In this document: in pieces, positions 19,961 to 31,533 of the stretch
Numbering within the stretch: position 1 is the stretch's first letter
Layout of the letters: every line of letters begins with the position of its first letter
DNA from: Lucinisca nassula
Taxonomy: Eukaryota; Mollusca; Bivalvia; Lucinida; Lucinidae
DNA length: 64,000 bases
Assembly: GCA_963580285.1 (NCBI GenBank)
Contig: OY757010.1
Coordinates: 151,593,596-151,657,595 of the forward strand
Direction: 5' to 3'
Translations under genes and position numbers: made by a program
The notes under the pieces: model-generated
The model's input: only the letters and a program-made list of their open reading frames with translations
Databases searched by the model: none
Told to the model about the DNA's origin: nothing

Positions 19961-22788
19961 TCTTCCCCACCCCCGTTCTCCAAATTCTATTTAGATTTGA
20001 GCTCCAAACATGTGTTGCTTATTATATCTTTTTAGTTTATACCAATTTAGGTCTAAAAACGGGAAGAAAATTAATCACAAGAATTTTTTGTAAACAGAAA
20101 AACCTGGGGTGGGGAAGAAACGGGCCGGCCCAGTTCTTCCCCACCCCCAGTCTCAAAATTCTATTTAGATCTGAGCTCCAAACATTTGTTGCTTATTACC
20201 GTATTCGCCCTAATTACCGCACCGTGCGCTTAGTTTTTTCAAAATCGTGTCATAAAATCATGGTGAAAAATCTACCTAATTAGCGCACACTTGATACGAA
20301 AACAACAGCTTCCAAGATGATGCATACTGATATTTAATGGGATGGAAAAGATACTTAAGCATTGCCTTCACTGTTGGAAGAAATAATGGTAAGTTTTTAT
20401 TGATTTACTATGAGAGCTTCAAGGGGAGATTACTGTAAAGTGTGCGCTTATGCATTTCCTTTTCAAAAATAGCTTTGGTGTGCGCTTATAGGAGCATGTG
20501 CGGTATTTAGGGCGAATACGGTATATCTTTTTAGTTTATGCCAATTTATGTGTTAAAAAGCAAAGAAAATTTATCACAAGAATTTTTTGTAAATAGAAAA
20601 ATCTGTGGTGGGGAAGAAACAGGCCGGCCCAGTTCTTACCCACCCTAAGTCTCAAAATTCTATTTAGATCTGAGCTCCAAACAATTGTTGCTTATTATAT
20701 CTTTATAGTTTATACCAATTTATGTCATAAAAAGTGAAGAAAATTTATCACAAGAATTTTTTGTAAACAGATAAATCTGGGGTGGGGAAGAAACGGGCCG
20801 GCCCAGTTCTTCCCCACCCCCATTCTCTGAATTCTATTTAGATTTGAGCTCCAAACATGTGTTGCTTATTATATCTTTTCAGTTGATACCAATTTATGTC
20901 TTAAAACGGGAAGAAAATTTATCACAAGATTTTTTTGTAAACAGAAAAATCTGGGTTGGGGAAGAAACGGGCCGGCCCAGTTCTTCCCCACCCCCAGTCT
21001 CCAAAGTCTATTTAGATTTGAGCTCCAAACATTTGTTGCTTATTATATCTTTTTAGTTTATACCAATTTAGGTCTAAAAACGGGAAGAAAATTTATCACA
21101 AGAATTTTTTGTAAACAGAAAAACCTGGGGTGGGGAAGAAACGGGCCGGCCCAGTTCTTCCCCACCCCCGGTCTCAAAATTCTATAAAAATTAGATCTGA
21201 GCTCCAAACATTTGTTGCTTATTATATCTTTTTAGTTTATGCCAATTTATGTGTTAAAAAGCAAAGAAAATTTATCACAAGAATTTTTTGTAAATAGAAA
21301 AATCTGGAGTAGGGAAGAAACGGGCCGGCCCAGTTCTTACCCACCCTAAGTCTCAAAATTCTATTTAGATCTGAGCTCCAAACATTTGTTGCTTATTATA
21401 TCTTTACAGTTTATACCAATTTATGTCATAAAAAGTGAAGAAAATTTATCACAAGAATTTTTTGTAAACAGAAAAATCTGGGGTGGGAAAGAAACGGGCC
21501 GGCCCAGTTCTTCCCAACCCCCATGCTCTGAATTCTATTTAGATTTGAGCTCGAAACATTTGTTGCTTATTATATCTTTTCAGTTGATACCAATTTATGT
21601 CTTAAAACGGGAAGAAAATTTATCACAAGAATTTTTTGTAAACAGAAAAATCTGGGGTGGGGAAGAAACGGGCCGGCCCAGTTCTTCCCCACCCCCAGTC
21701 TCCAAAGTCTATTTAGATTTGAGCTCCAAACATTTGTTGCTTATTATATCTTTTTAGTTTATACCAATTTAGGTCTTAAAACAGGAAGAAAATATATCAC
21801 AAGAATTTTTTTGTAAACAGAAAAACCTGGGGTGGGGAAGAAACGGGCCGACCCAGTTCTTCCCCACCCCCAGTCTCAAAATTCTATTTAGATCTGAGCT
21901 CCAAACATTTGTTGCTTATTATATCTTTTTTGTTTATGCCAATTTATGTGTTAAAAAGCAAAGAAAATTTATCACAAGAATTTTTTGTAAACAGAAAAAT
22001 CTGTGGTGGGGAAGAAACGGGCCGGCCCAGTTCTTACCCACCCAAGTCTCAAAATTCTATTTAGATCTGAGCTCCAAACATTTGTTGCTTATTATATCTT
22101 TATAGTTTATACCAATTTTTGTCATAAAAAGTGAGGAAAATTTATCACAAGAATTTTTTTATGTTAAATTCCTAGCGTAAAACATTGTAGACCGGCCCAG
22201 TTCTTCCCCACCCCCAGTCTCCGAAGTCTATTTAGATTTGAGCTCCAAACATGTGTTGCTTATTATATCGTTTTAGTTTATGCCAATTTATGTCTTAAAA
22301 CGGGAAGAAAATTTATCATAAGAATTTTTTGCAAACAGAAAAATTTGGGGAGGGGAAGAAACGGGCTGGCCCAGTTCTTCCCCACCCCAAGTCTCAAAAT
22401 TCTATTTAGATCTGAGCTCCAAACATTTGTTGCTTATTTTATCTTTTTAGTTTATACCAATTTATGTTATAAAAACCGAAGAAAATTTATCACAAGAATT
22501 TTTTGTAAACAGAAAAATCTAGGGTGGGGAAGAAACGGGCCGGCCCAGTTCTTCCCCACCCCCGTTCTCCAAATTCTATTTAGATTTGAGCTCCAAACAT
22601 GTGTTGCTTATAATATCTTTTTAGTTTATACCAATTTATGTCTTAAAAAGCGAAGAAAATTTATCACAAGAAATTTTTGTAAACAGAAAAATCTAAGGAG
22701 GGGAAGAAACGGGCCGGCCCAGTTCTTCCCCACCCCCATTCTCCAAATTCTATCTAGATTTGAGCTCCAAACATTTGTGCCTTATTAT
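19961..22788. repeat. Palindrome tandem array, part B, about 175-bp units
   Basis: The spacer differs from part A: GAGCTCCAAACAT(T/G)TGTTGC, then TTTATCACAAGAATTTTTTG. The palindrome here reads GGGGAAGAAACGGGCC on the left and GGCCCAGTTCTTCCCC on the right. A degenerate variant (AGTTCTTACCCACCC) recurs at about 20630, 21335 and 22030, which marks a higher-order repeat of four units, about 700 bp. Confidence 0.85.
20199..20521. mobile_element. TA-flanked TIR element (mariner-type MITE), 323 bp
   Basis: The inverted termini are CCGTATTCGCCCTAA and its complement, flanked by a TA duplication (20197-20198 and 20522-20523). The neighbouring array units show the empty site (GCTTATTATATC). Internal copies of GTGCGCTTA lie near both ends. 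It is non-coding. The TA target fits the Tc1/mariner superfamily. Confidence 0.85.
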
Positions 22789-23823
22789 ACCCCCGGCATA
22801 CGAAGTATGTCAGGGGGGTATATAGTTTTCGTCTTTCCGTCCGTTCGTTGGTTCGTTCGTATGTTCGTTTGTTCGTTCGTTCGTTCGTTTGTTCGTTCGT
22901 ACGTTCGTTCGTCAACCTTTACGTCAAAGTTTTGCGTTAAACCTTTTTGATTGCTCATATCTCTGTAACCACAGGTTGGATTCTCTTCATATTTGGTACA
23001 GGCTATCTCTATAGCATTACCTTTCATATGGAATATCTTAGCCCCTGGGTCAAGCCCCTGGGTGGGTTGTCTATCTGTCTGTCTGTCTGTTCATCTACTT
23101 TAACGTCAAAGTTTTGTGTTAAACCTTTTTCATTGCTGATATCTCTGTAACCACATGTTAGATTCTCTTCACGTTTGGTAAAGGATATCTCTATAGCATT
23201 ACCTTTCATATGGAATATCTAAGCCCCTGGGTGGGCTGTCTGTCTGTCTGTCTGTTCCTCTAATTTTACGTCAAAGTTTTGTGTTAAACCTTTTTCATTG
23301 CTGATATCTCTGTAACCACATGTTAGATTCTCTTCATGTTTGGTAAAGGATATCTCTATAGCATTACCTTTCATATGAAATATCTAAGCCTCTGGGTCAA
23401 GCCCCTGGGTGGGCTGTCTGTCTGTCTGTTCATCTACTTGTACGTCAAAGTTTTGTGTTAAACCTTTTTCATGGCTGATATCTCTGTAACCACATGTTAG
23501 ATTCTCTTCATGTGTGATAAATGATTTCATGATGCATGTCCCCTCCCCCTCCCACGGTGACCTTGACCTTAAGGTCACGGACTTAGAAATTTTACATTTG
23601 GTTAAAGCTTTATGTCAAAGTTTATAGATGCCTGTAAGTTCTGTTTGATGCTCTCACTCCCTTGGTCCATTTAGAAATTTTATGTTTGGTTTAGCTTTTA
23701 CAAGCACATTTATAGGTTCTTACAGCTTCTTGACTTCATTCATATTACATACAAGCTCGAAAGATATATCAGAGGGTGACGCTGGCCGGGGGTATACGTG
23801 ACCCACTGGTCGCTTTCTCTAGT
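22786..23823 (+). mobile_element. Pearl/HINE-type element inserted in the palindrome array
   Basis: It starts TATACCCCCGGCATACGA with a hairpin (CCCCCGGCATACGAAGTATGTC), then GTTCGTTCG/GTCTGTCTG microsatellite (22840-22910). Four tandem units of about 170 bp follow, with ACGTCAAAGTTTTGTGTTAA and ATATCTCTGTAACCACA. The 3' part has GGCCGGGGGTATACGTGACC and ends in CTCTAGT. Array units give the empty site TTATTATATC, so it inserted into a T/A-rich target without a long duplication. The small element at 61436-61652 shares both ends. Confidence 0.75.
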
Positions 23824-24761
23824 TATATCTGTTTAGTTAATACTAATTTATGTCTTACAAAGCAAAGAAAATGCACCAAAGATGCTTGAATATGGATACA
23901 TATTTTATTGCATCTCCATGAATGTTGTAGCATAGAGCAAATTTTGTCATTCCAGCTAAAAGGAATCAGAATTTATTCAGAATGGTCTCATTTCTCATTT
24001 ATAACAAATTGTGAGCTGAAAATTACTCGTTGACTATGGTTCTAAAAAAAATTCTAGGGGGGAAGAAACTGACTGGGTGGGGAAGAAACTGACTAGTCAG
24101 TTTCTTCCCCCGGGGAAGAACCGGGCCGGCCCAGTTCTTCCCCCGGGGAAGAAACGGGCCGGCCTAGTTCTTCCCCGGGGAAGAAACGGGCCGGGGGAAG
24201 AAACTGACCGTTACACCGGCGTAGACGCAATCTTGTGATGACCATAACTCCAATACCCTTCGAGATATATTGAAGATACTGACAAAATTGTAAACAAGAT
24301 TGAGACGGCGTGTCATCGGCAATAACAACAACCATTGGTGCCATGGTGTTTGAGTTATCTCCCTTTCGAAAAAAAATAGAATGACTATCTTGTGATCACC
24401 ATATCTCCAATGCCCTTCGAGATATATTGATTAAACTTGGCACAATTGTTCACAAGGTTGAAGCAGCATGTCGCACACAAGAACCACAACTCTTGGTGCC
24501 ATGTCATTTGAATTATCTTCTCTTCCAATAAAATAGAATGGCTATCTTGTGAGCGCCATAACTCAAATACCCTACGAGATATATTGATGAAACTTGGCAC
24601 AACTGTTCACAAGGTTGAAGCAGCATGTCTTGCACAAGAACCACAACTCTTGGTGACATGGCATTTGAATTACATGTATCTCTCCTTCCAACAGCTCTTG
24701 TGCTCGCCATATCTCCCATACTCTTGGAGACATGTTGATTTTATTTTTATATTTTTATGTT

Positions 24762-24979
24762 GGTTTTGGTTTTACGGCCCTTTCAAGATTATTTCACTCA
24801 TATCGAGCCGATCGTTAATCAGAGGTGGACGAAAACTTTAGTACCCGGAGAAAAACCACCTGACCTTCCGTTGCAGAACTTGGCGTCTCACATGTGACCC
24901 GAGCGAGGCTCGAACCAATAGCGGTGAGAGACCTAATGATTAAGAGTTAGCGCTCTTATCCACTAGGCCACGGAGGCCC
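24762..24979 (-). mobile_element. tRNA-derived SINE, full length
   Basis: On the minus strand it starts GGGCCTCCGTGGCCTAGTGG (A box) and carries TTGGTTCGAGCCTCGCTCGG (B box). The body runs ACGCCAAGTTCTGCAACGG to the 3' end GGGCCGTAAAACCAAAACC. Truncated relatives lie at 39331-39466 (plus), 44140-44336 and 57811-57915 (minus). Confidence 0.8.
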
Positions 24980-25823
24980 GTAAGGTGACATGTTGATAGT
25001 ACTTGGAGACATGTTGATAGTACTTGGTACAGTTGCACATGAGGTTAAGCAGGCATGCCATGTGCAAGAACCACAGCTCTTGGTGCCATGGCATTTCAAG
25101 TATCTCCCTTCCAATAAAATAGGATGGCTGTCTTTTGAGCGCCATATCTCCAATATTCTTCGAGACATGTTGATAGTACTTGGTACACTTGTACATGAGG
25201 TTAAGCAGGCGTGTCATGTGCAAGAACCGCGACCCTTGATGTACTGGTTTTTTAGTTACCTTTCCTGACAAAATAACATTGTGATGGCCATAACTCCAAA
25301 ATCCTTTGAAATATATTGATGATACTTGGCATTATTGTTCACAAGGTTGAGACGGCATGTCTTTCACAAGAACCACAACTCTTGGTGTCATGGTTATTAT
25401 TGTATTTGAGTTATCTCCCCTTCTAATAAAATTGTATGACTATCTTGTGATCGTCATATCTTCAACAGTCTTCGAGACATATTGATTGTTTAAGTTAAGC
25501 AAGCCTGTCACGGGCAAGAACCACGACTCTTGGTGCACTGGTTTTTGAGTTACCTCCCCTTACAAAATAATCTTAAGATGGCCATAGCTCAGAACCCCTT
25601 TGAGATAATACTTGGCAAGGTTGAGACAGCATGTCATGCGCAGGAACCACAACTCTGGGTACGATGGTATTTGAGTTATATCCGCTTCTAATAAAATCGT
25701 TTGACTATCTTGTGATCGTCATATCTTCAATACTCTTTGAGGCATAATGAAGGGACTTGGTGCAGTTGTACGTGAGGCTAAGCAGGGGTGTCATGTGTGA
25801 AAATCATGACTCTGGGTGCACTG

Positions 25824-27413
25824 TTTTTAGCTCACCTGTCACGTAGTGACAAGGTGAGCTTTTGGGATCACTTTTTGTCCATCGTCCGTCGTGCGTGCGT
25901 GTGTGCGTAAACTTTTTCTTCAAATGACATCTCCTCCTAAACCACTGATCAGATTTCGACCAAACTTCACAGGAATGATCCTTAGGTGGTCCCCTTTCAA
26001 AGTTGTTCAAATGGTTCCAGTCCATTGCACATCTAGGTCACAGGAGCTAAAAATAGATTTTTTTAAACGAAAACTTTAAAAATCTTCTTCTCTGAAACCG
26101 CAAGGCCCAGGTCTTCGATATTTGGTATGAAGCTTCATCTAGTGGACCTCTACCAAGATTGTTCAAATTATAGCCCTGGAGGCCAAAATGCCTCCGCCCC
26201 GGGGGCCTTTGGTTTTACATAGGCTTATATAGGGAAAATCATTAAAAAATCTTCTTCTCTGAAACCACAAGGCCCAGGTCTTTAATATTTGGTGTGAAGC
26301 TTTACCTGGTGGACCTATACTAAGATTGTTCAAATTATAGACTTCGGGCCAAAAATGCCCCCGCCCCGGGGGCCTTTGGTTTTACATAGGCTTATACAGG
26401 GAAAATCGTTAAAAATTTTCTTCTCTGAAACCGCAAGGCCTAGATCTTTGATATTTGGTGTGATGCTTCATCTAGTGGGCCTCTACCAAGATTGTTCAAA
26501 TTATAGCCCTCGAGGCCAAAATGCCCCCGCCCCGGGGGCCTTTGGTTTTACATAGGCTTATATAGGGAAAATCATTAAAAAATCTTCTTCTCTGAAACCA
26601 CAAGGCCCAGGTCTTTAATATTTGGTGTGAAGCTTTACCTGGTGGGCCTATACTAAGATTGTTCAAATTATAGCCTTCGGGCCAAAAATGCCCCCGCCCC
26701 GGGGGCCTTTGGTTTTACATAGGCTTATACAGGGAAAATCGTTAAAAATCTTCTTCTCTGAAACCGCAAGGCCTAGATCTTTGATATTTGGTGTGATGCT
26801 TCATCTAGTGGACCTCTACCAAGATTGTTCAAATTATAGCCCTGGGGGCCAAAATGCCCCCACCCCGGGGCCCTATGGTTTTACATAGGCTTGTATAGGG
26901 AAAATCATTAAAAAATCTTCTTCTCTGAAACCACAAGGCCCAGGTCTTTAATATTTGGTGTGAAGCTTTACCTGGTGGACCTCTACTAAGATTGTTCAAA
27001 TTATAGCCTTGGGGCCAAAAATGCCACCGCCTCGGGGGGGAGGGGGGGGGGCCCTTTGGTTTTACATAGACTTATATAGAGATAATCTTTGAAAACCTTT
27101 AGGCTTATACAGGGAAAATCTTTAAAAAACTTCTTCTCATTGCGAGGCCCAGTTCTTTGATATTTGGTGTGAAGCTTCATCTAGTGGACCTCCGCCAAGA
27201 TTGTTCAAATTAGAGCCCTGGGGGCCAAAATGCCCCGGCCCCGGGGGCCTATGCTCTTACATAGGCTTATATAGCAAAAATCATTAAAAAATCTTCCTCT
27301 CTGAAACCACAAGGCCCAGGTCTTTAATATTTGGTGTGAAGCTTTACCTGGTGGACCTTTACTAAGATTGTTCAAATTAAAGCCTTGGGGCCAAATATGC
27401 CCCCGCCTCAGGA
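25824..27413 (+). mobile_element. Pearl/HINE-type element with 166-bp tandem core, 3' end missing
   Basis: It starts TTTTTAGCTCACCTGTCACG with a hairpin (AGCTCACCT...AGGTGAGCT) and a CGTCCGTCGTGCGTGCG stretch, like the element at 10515. About eight units of about 166 bp follow (26060-27410), each with TTCTTCTCTGAAACC(G/A)CAAGG and a GC palindrome GCCCCCGCCCCGGGGGCC. Alternate units resemble each other more than neighbours, giving a two-unit (about 333 bp) higher-order period. The characteristic CTCTTGTTT end was not found. Confidence 0.75.
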
Positions 27414-28059
27414 TGTGATCAGACTGGGTGGCTGTGCAAGCTGATCTGAATTTTCGTCGGGCGCAGTCATTTTGTCATATTTTTGTTTCATCTGAGACGG
27501 TATGAAGAACCCGATGAAGACAGTGTGTATATGCCAAGTTTCCACATTTCAAAAACAAAATAGCTAAGGTATTTAAATGTTGTCCTACGAAAATATCGAA
27601 ATCGCTTTATAGTATTATCAGTACACACAATATAGTATGATTGGAACACGACATACAGTGCTGAGAAATCAGTTTTGCGACATGCAATACAAACCAGTTT
27701 TTGACCCCTCTATCGTTTCCTTTGAACATAATTGCACTTACATGGCAAGATGTTTAGTAATATTAATAAAAGCTGACCCGAAATACATCATAAAATAGTT
27801 TAAATGCAATTGCAGTCGTTTTATCTAAGGTTGGTGGCAAAGTTTGATCAAATTGTACCGATGCAGCGTTTGAAATCGAAAGTAGGATAATGATTTTCTA
27901 AAAACAAATGTGAAAATAAAAGAAAACATAGCAATAAACAGAAAAGCAAGGTAGCATGTCGAAAAGACTTTTAGTTATGCTTCCTGAACTACTTCTGTGA
28001 AGTTGAAATTCTCATGATTAATAATTCCAAAAGACAAAAATAAACATCCTGAAACATAC
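27414..28059. other. Intron stretch without recognised features
   Basis: A/T-rich intron sequence. A partial CTGTGCAAGCTGATCTGA hairpin piece lies at 27430-27450. Nothing else is supported. Confidence 0.5.
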
Positions 28060-28447
28060 TCGACATATCGGAACAAGGATCTGTCCACTATACAGATAGG
28101 AACATCCGGGTTAAGTGTACTGTACGCTCCCAACCAGTGAAAACATGCTGCAAACAGTGAAAATTGCCAGTGCCAAACAGCTTAATTGTTTCCTTGACAG
28201 CTGTGTGAAGATTAAAATGTGGTCAAAAATTCATGTGAAAACAACCTTTTTGCCAACTTTGAGATGCCCCCTCTTTACCATGATCAAGTCATGAAAGGTT
28301 GCATTTGAAAGGCTAATGAACATTCATACCCAGTTTGGTGTAAAACAGACAATCCATTATGAAACAATGGCTAGTTGAAGTTGCTGTCAGGTGCAACACT
28401 GTGAAAATCAGCGAAATTCACAAAATCCCTGAGTGGTAAAGGGTTAA
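28060..28447 (-). repeat. TTAA-ended repeat, inverted relative of 13975-14300
   Basis: The right end is the complement of TTAACCCTTTACCACTCAG, ending at a TTAA. The left end carries CACTATACAGATAGGAACAT and GTACACTTAACC complements, matching the copy at 13975-14300. Non-coding. Confidence 0.6.
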
Positions 28448-29350
28448 TCAAACATATCGACACAATGGCAGCTTCCAGTGAGGAGCCACCAATTTATTTT
28501 AAATTTGAAATGAAAAATATTTTTGTGCATTAGGCTAATAGTGGAATTGTGAAATGTCATCATAATTGAAAGGCAGGGTTAAGAGCTAGCACTCGGAAAA
28601 TTGACATCCTGACAAACAATATATGATGTGGTGGGTCAAGCAAGGGTCACCCTCACACATAATGTCATCTTTTTGTGTTCTGCTGTTGTTGTTGAATTTG
28701 GATTAGTCTGAAGTCAAGATGCATTAGTTGCCATGGTTCTATGAACAACTGTGAAGGTGTATGTCAGTATGTAGAGAAGAGAAATTAAAGATAAATAACA
28801 TGGAACAGGTACTGCATATAAAATAGGGCAGTGACAGTGTGATAAGAATAATTCCTGAAAATTTGATACAATTGTTTCTTTGTAGGATGGAGAAATGTAG
28901 CAGTATGTCCCTAAAATAGTATGCCACTCATCCAGCTATTTTCTTAATTAAACACAACAGTTGGTAACAAGTTGTACTTGTTCAAATTTTAAAACAAGTA
29001 TGGTATGGAGCTGAGGTGTCTGGATACCAAGGGTAAATACAGGATTGGAATGCCCTTCCAGATTCGGTTATTTCATCCTCGGAGGGTGCAAAGGATAATG
29101 TAGCTTAGTTTACTTCTTTGACCAGAGCTAGGAACAAACTTCCCTTTTCACAGGTCATGGTGAATGAATGTCATTTGATGTCTCACCAGTAATGATTCAG
29201 ATTCAGGAATGGTACAGAAACAGAAATCAAATAATCCATCATCTGCAAATAAGTAACAGTAATCATTTCTGTGGAATTTATCGATGAATTTTTCGATTAT
29301 TGGAATAATTGTGTCAGCTTTAGATCCATCTATATATTGTGTCTTTGACC
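28448..29350. other. Intron stretch with one possible RT scrap
   Basis: Mostly featureless. The minus strand at about 29270-29235 reads YLFADDGLFDF, resembling an RT catalytic block, next to an inverted copy of the TGTCAAATGACATTC block. The match is too short to call a LINE. Confidence 0.4.
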
Positions 29351-29364
29351 CTTTCTCTACCAAA

Positions 29365-29560
29365 TTAATAGAAATGACATCTCAAGCCCTGTCATCCAAT
29401 GAAACAAATAGGGTTTATAAGCATGGACAGTCCGACTCGCACCGCTTCGCCTGGGCAGGCTTTGATCCTCTATGCGATTTACCAGTACTTGTGTGCGGCC
29501 GGTTTTGGCTCTGCGTGGAAGCATGATGCAGCCTTTCTATTTCTTGAACCCCCAATGGGC
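29365..29560 (-). mobile_element. AAAC-tailed SINE family, partial copy
   Basis: On the minus strand this matches the 5' two thirds of the family copy at 32853-33160, including the blocks GACATCTCAAGCCCTGT, ATAGGGTTTATAAGCATGGA and TGCGTGGAAGCAT as read on plus. The tail is missing. Confidence 0.8.
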
Positions 29561-29842
29561 TGGGGTTTGTCAGAGAAAATATTTCACATTTCATCCAAAT
29601 TAACAGCTTGGCAGAGGGTTTATTTTTTCTGTCAGGCCTATTTCCTCAGAAAAAAATAATAAACAAATAAAATGGTGTGGTGTGTTACAATTTTGCTTCA
29701 CACTTTGATGGTGAACCCCCCACTATTCTGATTCTGCTGAATATTTCAACCCATGTATGCTACACTTCTCCCCATTTTTAGCCATTTGTGTTCCATGATT
29801 TCAGTTTTACCTTTGTTCTAGAAGCAGTTTTTTTGTTTCAAT

Positions 29843-30060
29843 TGAGGTACATGTATTACATCCCCATCAACACAATATAGGTCATTATGGAGGTGTTGCT
29901 TCCAGTTTTATGGGATTTTTACCTGATACTGAAATGAAATGGCATCTCAAGCCCTGCCAAAAGGGTTTATATGTAGGGACAGTCTGACTCGCACCACTTT
30001 GCCTGGGCAGGCTTAGACCTTCTAAGCACTTTACCAGTACTCATGTCCGACTTGGTACTT
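29843..30060 (-). mobile_element. AAAC-tailed SINE family, diverged partial copy
   Basis: On plus it reads CATCCCCATCAACACAATAT, then GACATCT/GGCATCTCAAGCCCTG and GTTTATATGTAGGGACAG, matching the family core in minus orientation with many substitutions. Confidence 0.75.
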
Positions 30061-30369
30061 TTTGCTGCGGAAAAGCAGGTTTTATCATTTACTCATCCGC
30101 GGACAAGTAGACATTTTCAGTAGAGCTATGTTTCAATATCATGGAGGCAAGTTTCACTGATATATTCCATTTTATGATATAAGAAATGTGCAAATGTTTT
30201 GTTTCGCAAAGATCTTATGGAAAAAACATCAAAATTTCATGTCTTAATTAAGGAATATTTATCTGTGTTCTGATTGGCCAACCATCTGGAGGGCACACTC
30301 ACATGATTTTGTGGTCCATTGAAACACGTTTACCATCACAATACACCCACAACACCAAAAACTATCAAG

Positions 30370-30955
30370 AACCATATTTTATACAGTTTTCAAGGGATTT
30401 TGATGAAACTTTCCATTTATTGTTCCCATGACCTGAAGATGATCCTATTTTTTTGAGATCATGCTCTACTGATTTTTACCAGAGTTATGTCCCTTTGTCT
30501 TTGTCACTTTTACATTTTATCAACAGAAGAACTCATCCTTCAGTTTTCAAGTGATTTAATGAATCTTTCCAGTTATTGTTCCCATGACCTGAAGATGATC
30601 ATATTATATCAAGGTCATGCTCGACTGATTTTTACCACTTATGACCCTTTGTTAGTTTTATCCATTTTATCAATGGAAGTTGTCTCCGCAAGTTATGGCC
30701 CTTTGTCAGTTTTAGCCATTTTATCAATAGAAGTTCTTGTCTCTGCAACTCCTCCTACACTATTATTGGCATGTCCTAAAGATGATCATATTTCATCAAG
30801 GTCATGCTCGACTGATTTTTACCAGAGTTATGGCCCTTTGTCAGTTTTAGCCATTTTATCAACAAAGTTCTTGTCTCCGCAACTCCTGCAGTTTGCTAAG
30901 GATTTTGATGAAACTTTCCAGTTATTGTTCCCATGACCTGAAGATGATCATATTT
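30370..30955 (+). repeat. Tandem repeat of Pearl-core type, about 110-160 bp
   Basis: Units carry TTCCCATGACCTGAAGATGA, then TCATGCTCGACTGATTTTTACCA and TATGGCCCTTTGTCAGTTTT, repeated about four times with variable length. It resembles the tandem core of a Helentron-like element but neither end is visible. Confidence 0.65.
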
Positions 30956-30999
30956 CATATAATGCATAAAAAGTATGTACAATTTTCCAGGGGCGCGCT

Positions 31000-31210
31000 T
31001 CGTTACCGGACAAACGTAACAATGAGATTATATATGGAAAAAACACTCTGCACCTCATTTGGACCGTAACTAGCCAAAAATCTGGGGCACATTTTCTCCC
31101 AACGTAACGTAACAAACATAACGAAGGAAATATATAGGGAAAAAACACTCTGCACCTCATTGCATTACAAATCGCATATGCAAATATATTGAAAATTTTT
31201 CCACCCCAAA
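31000..31210. repeat. Imperfect direct repeat, about 115 bp
   Basis: The block GGAAAAAACACTCTGCACCT occurs at 31036-31055 and 31138-31157, each next to AACGTAAC or AACATAACGA stretches. Confidence 0.55.
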
Positions 31211-31257
31211 ACAAGATGAAAATTTTCAGGTAAAAAAATTCTGGTACTTTCCATTTT

Positions 31258-31355
31258 CCTGCTCAAAACATAGATTGTGGGTACTCGTTAGAACCGCCTC
31301 ACCAATCTTGGCGAGGTGGTTCTACCGAGTATCCACAATCCATGTTTTTGAACAG
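31258..31355. repeat. Hairpin MITE, family GATTGTGGGTAC
   Basis: Inverted arms AACATAGATTGTGGGTACTC and GAGTATCCACAATCCATGTT surround GTTAGAACCGCCTCA...TGAGGTGGTTCTA. Relatives lie at 38273-38557 (the fullest), 43410-43500, 48232-48305, 49120-49310, 51390-51460, 54765-54835, 58660-58730 and 59500-59715. Confidence 0.75.
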
Positions 31356-31462
31356 AAATAAGAAAAAAATAATGTATACCCCTGTAAACCCTAGTTTTAC
31401 TATATGAAAGTGGGGTGAAAATTATATGGGCCCCGCTAAGCGATTTTGGTACTTATCGCCTA

Positions 31463-31533
31463 TGCGAGCAGCGAAGGTTCAGGCGAGCCTGCGCATCCGC
31501 GCAGTCTCGCCAGAACCTTCGCTGCTCGCTCAT
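31463..31533. repeat. Near-perfect 71-bp palindrome
   Basis: GCGAGCAGCGAAGGTTC and its complement flank a core with GCCTGCGCATCCGCGCAG. It is related to the AGCCTGTGCATCC hairpin at 37533-37690. Confidence 0.75.

Larger units (their letters stand above)
15201..24218. mobile_element. 9-kb element with 240-bp inverted termini and palindrome array
   Basis: The left terminus (15201-15430) and the right terminus (23975-24218) are inverted copies. Both start CGGTGTAAC, pass through nested TTTCTTCCCC/GGGGAAGAAA palindromes and CTGACTAGTCAG, then TTTTTTAGAACCAT and CACAATTTGTT. Between them is a tandem array of about 38 units (15600-22788), each with the 32-bp palindrome GGGGAAGAACTGGGCC plus its complement. 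No protein-coding signal is present; short frames reading ELGRPSS or GWGRNGPAQFFP are translations of the palindrome. The target duplication is not clear, so the class is unknown. Two younger insertions interrupt the array (20199-20521 and 22786-23823). Confidence 0.75.
15127..25823 (+). mobile_element. Pearl-type element split by the 9-kb palindrome-array element
   Basis: 15127-15200 starts with a hairpin (ATCCCCCGA...TTCGGGGGAT) and GTCCGTCCGTC repeats, the head of a Pearl/HINE-type element. Past the insertion, 24219-25823 holds about nine tandem units of about 155 bp with ATCTTGTGATGACCATAACTCC, CCTTCGAGATATATTGA and CAAGAACCACAACTCTTGG. A tRNA-SINE interrupts the array (24762-24979). Its 3' end is cut by the next Pearl-type element at 25824. 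Joining head and core into one element is inferred from their position on either side of the inverted termini. Confidence 0.55.

Noticed and set aside
22345..22950. Open frame of 201 residues on plus
   Set aside because: It is a translation of the palindrome array (repeating GRNGPAQFFPTP) running into a GTTCGTTCG microsatellite; it repeats with the unit and has no domain.
26355..26888. Two near-identical 66-residue frames 333 bp apart
   Set aside because: They reflect the two-unit period of the 166-bp tandem core and include the GCCCCCGCCCCGGGGGCC palindrome.
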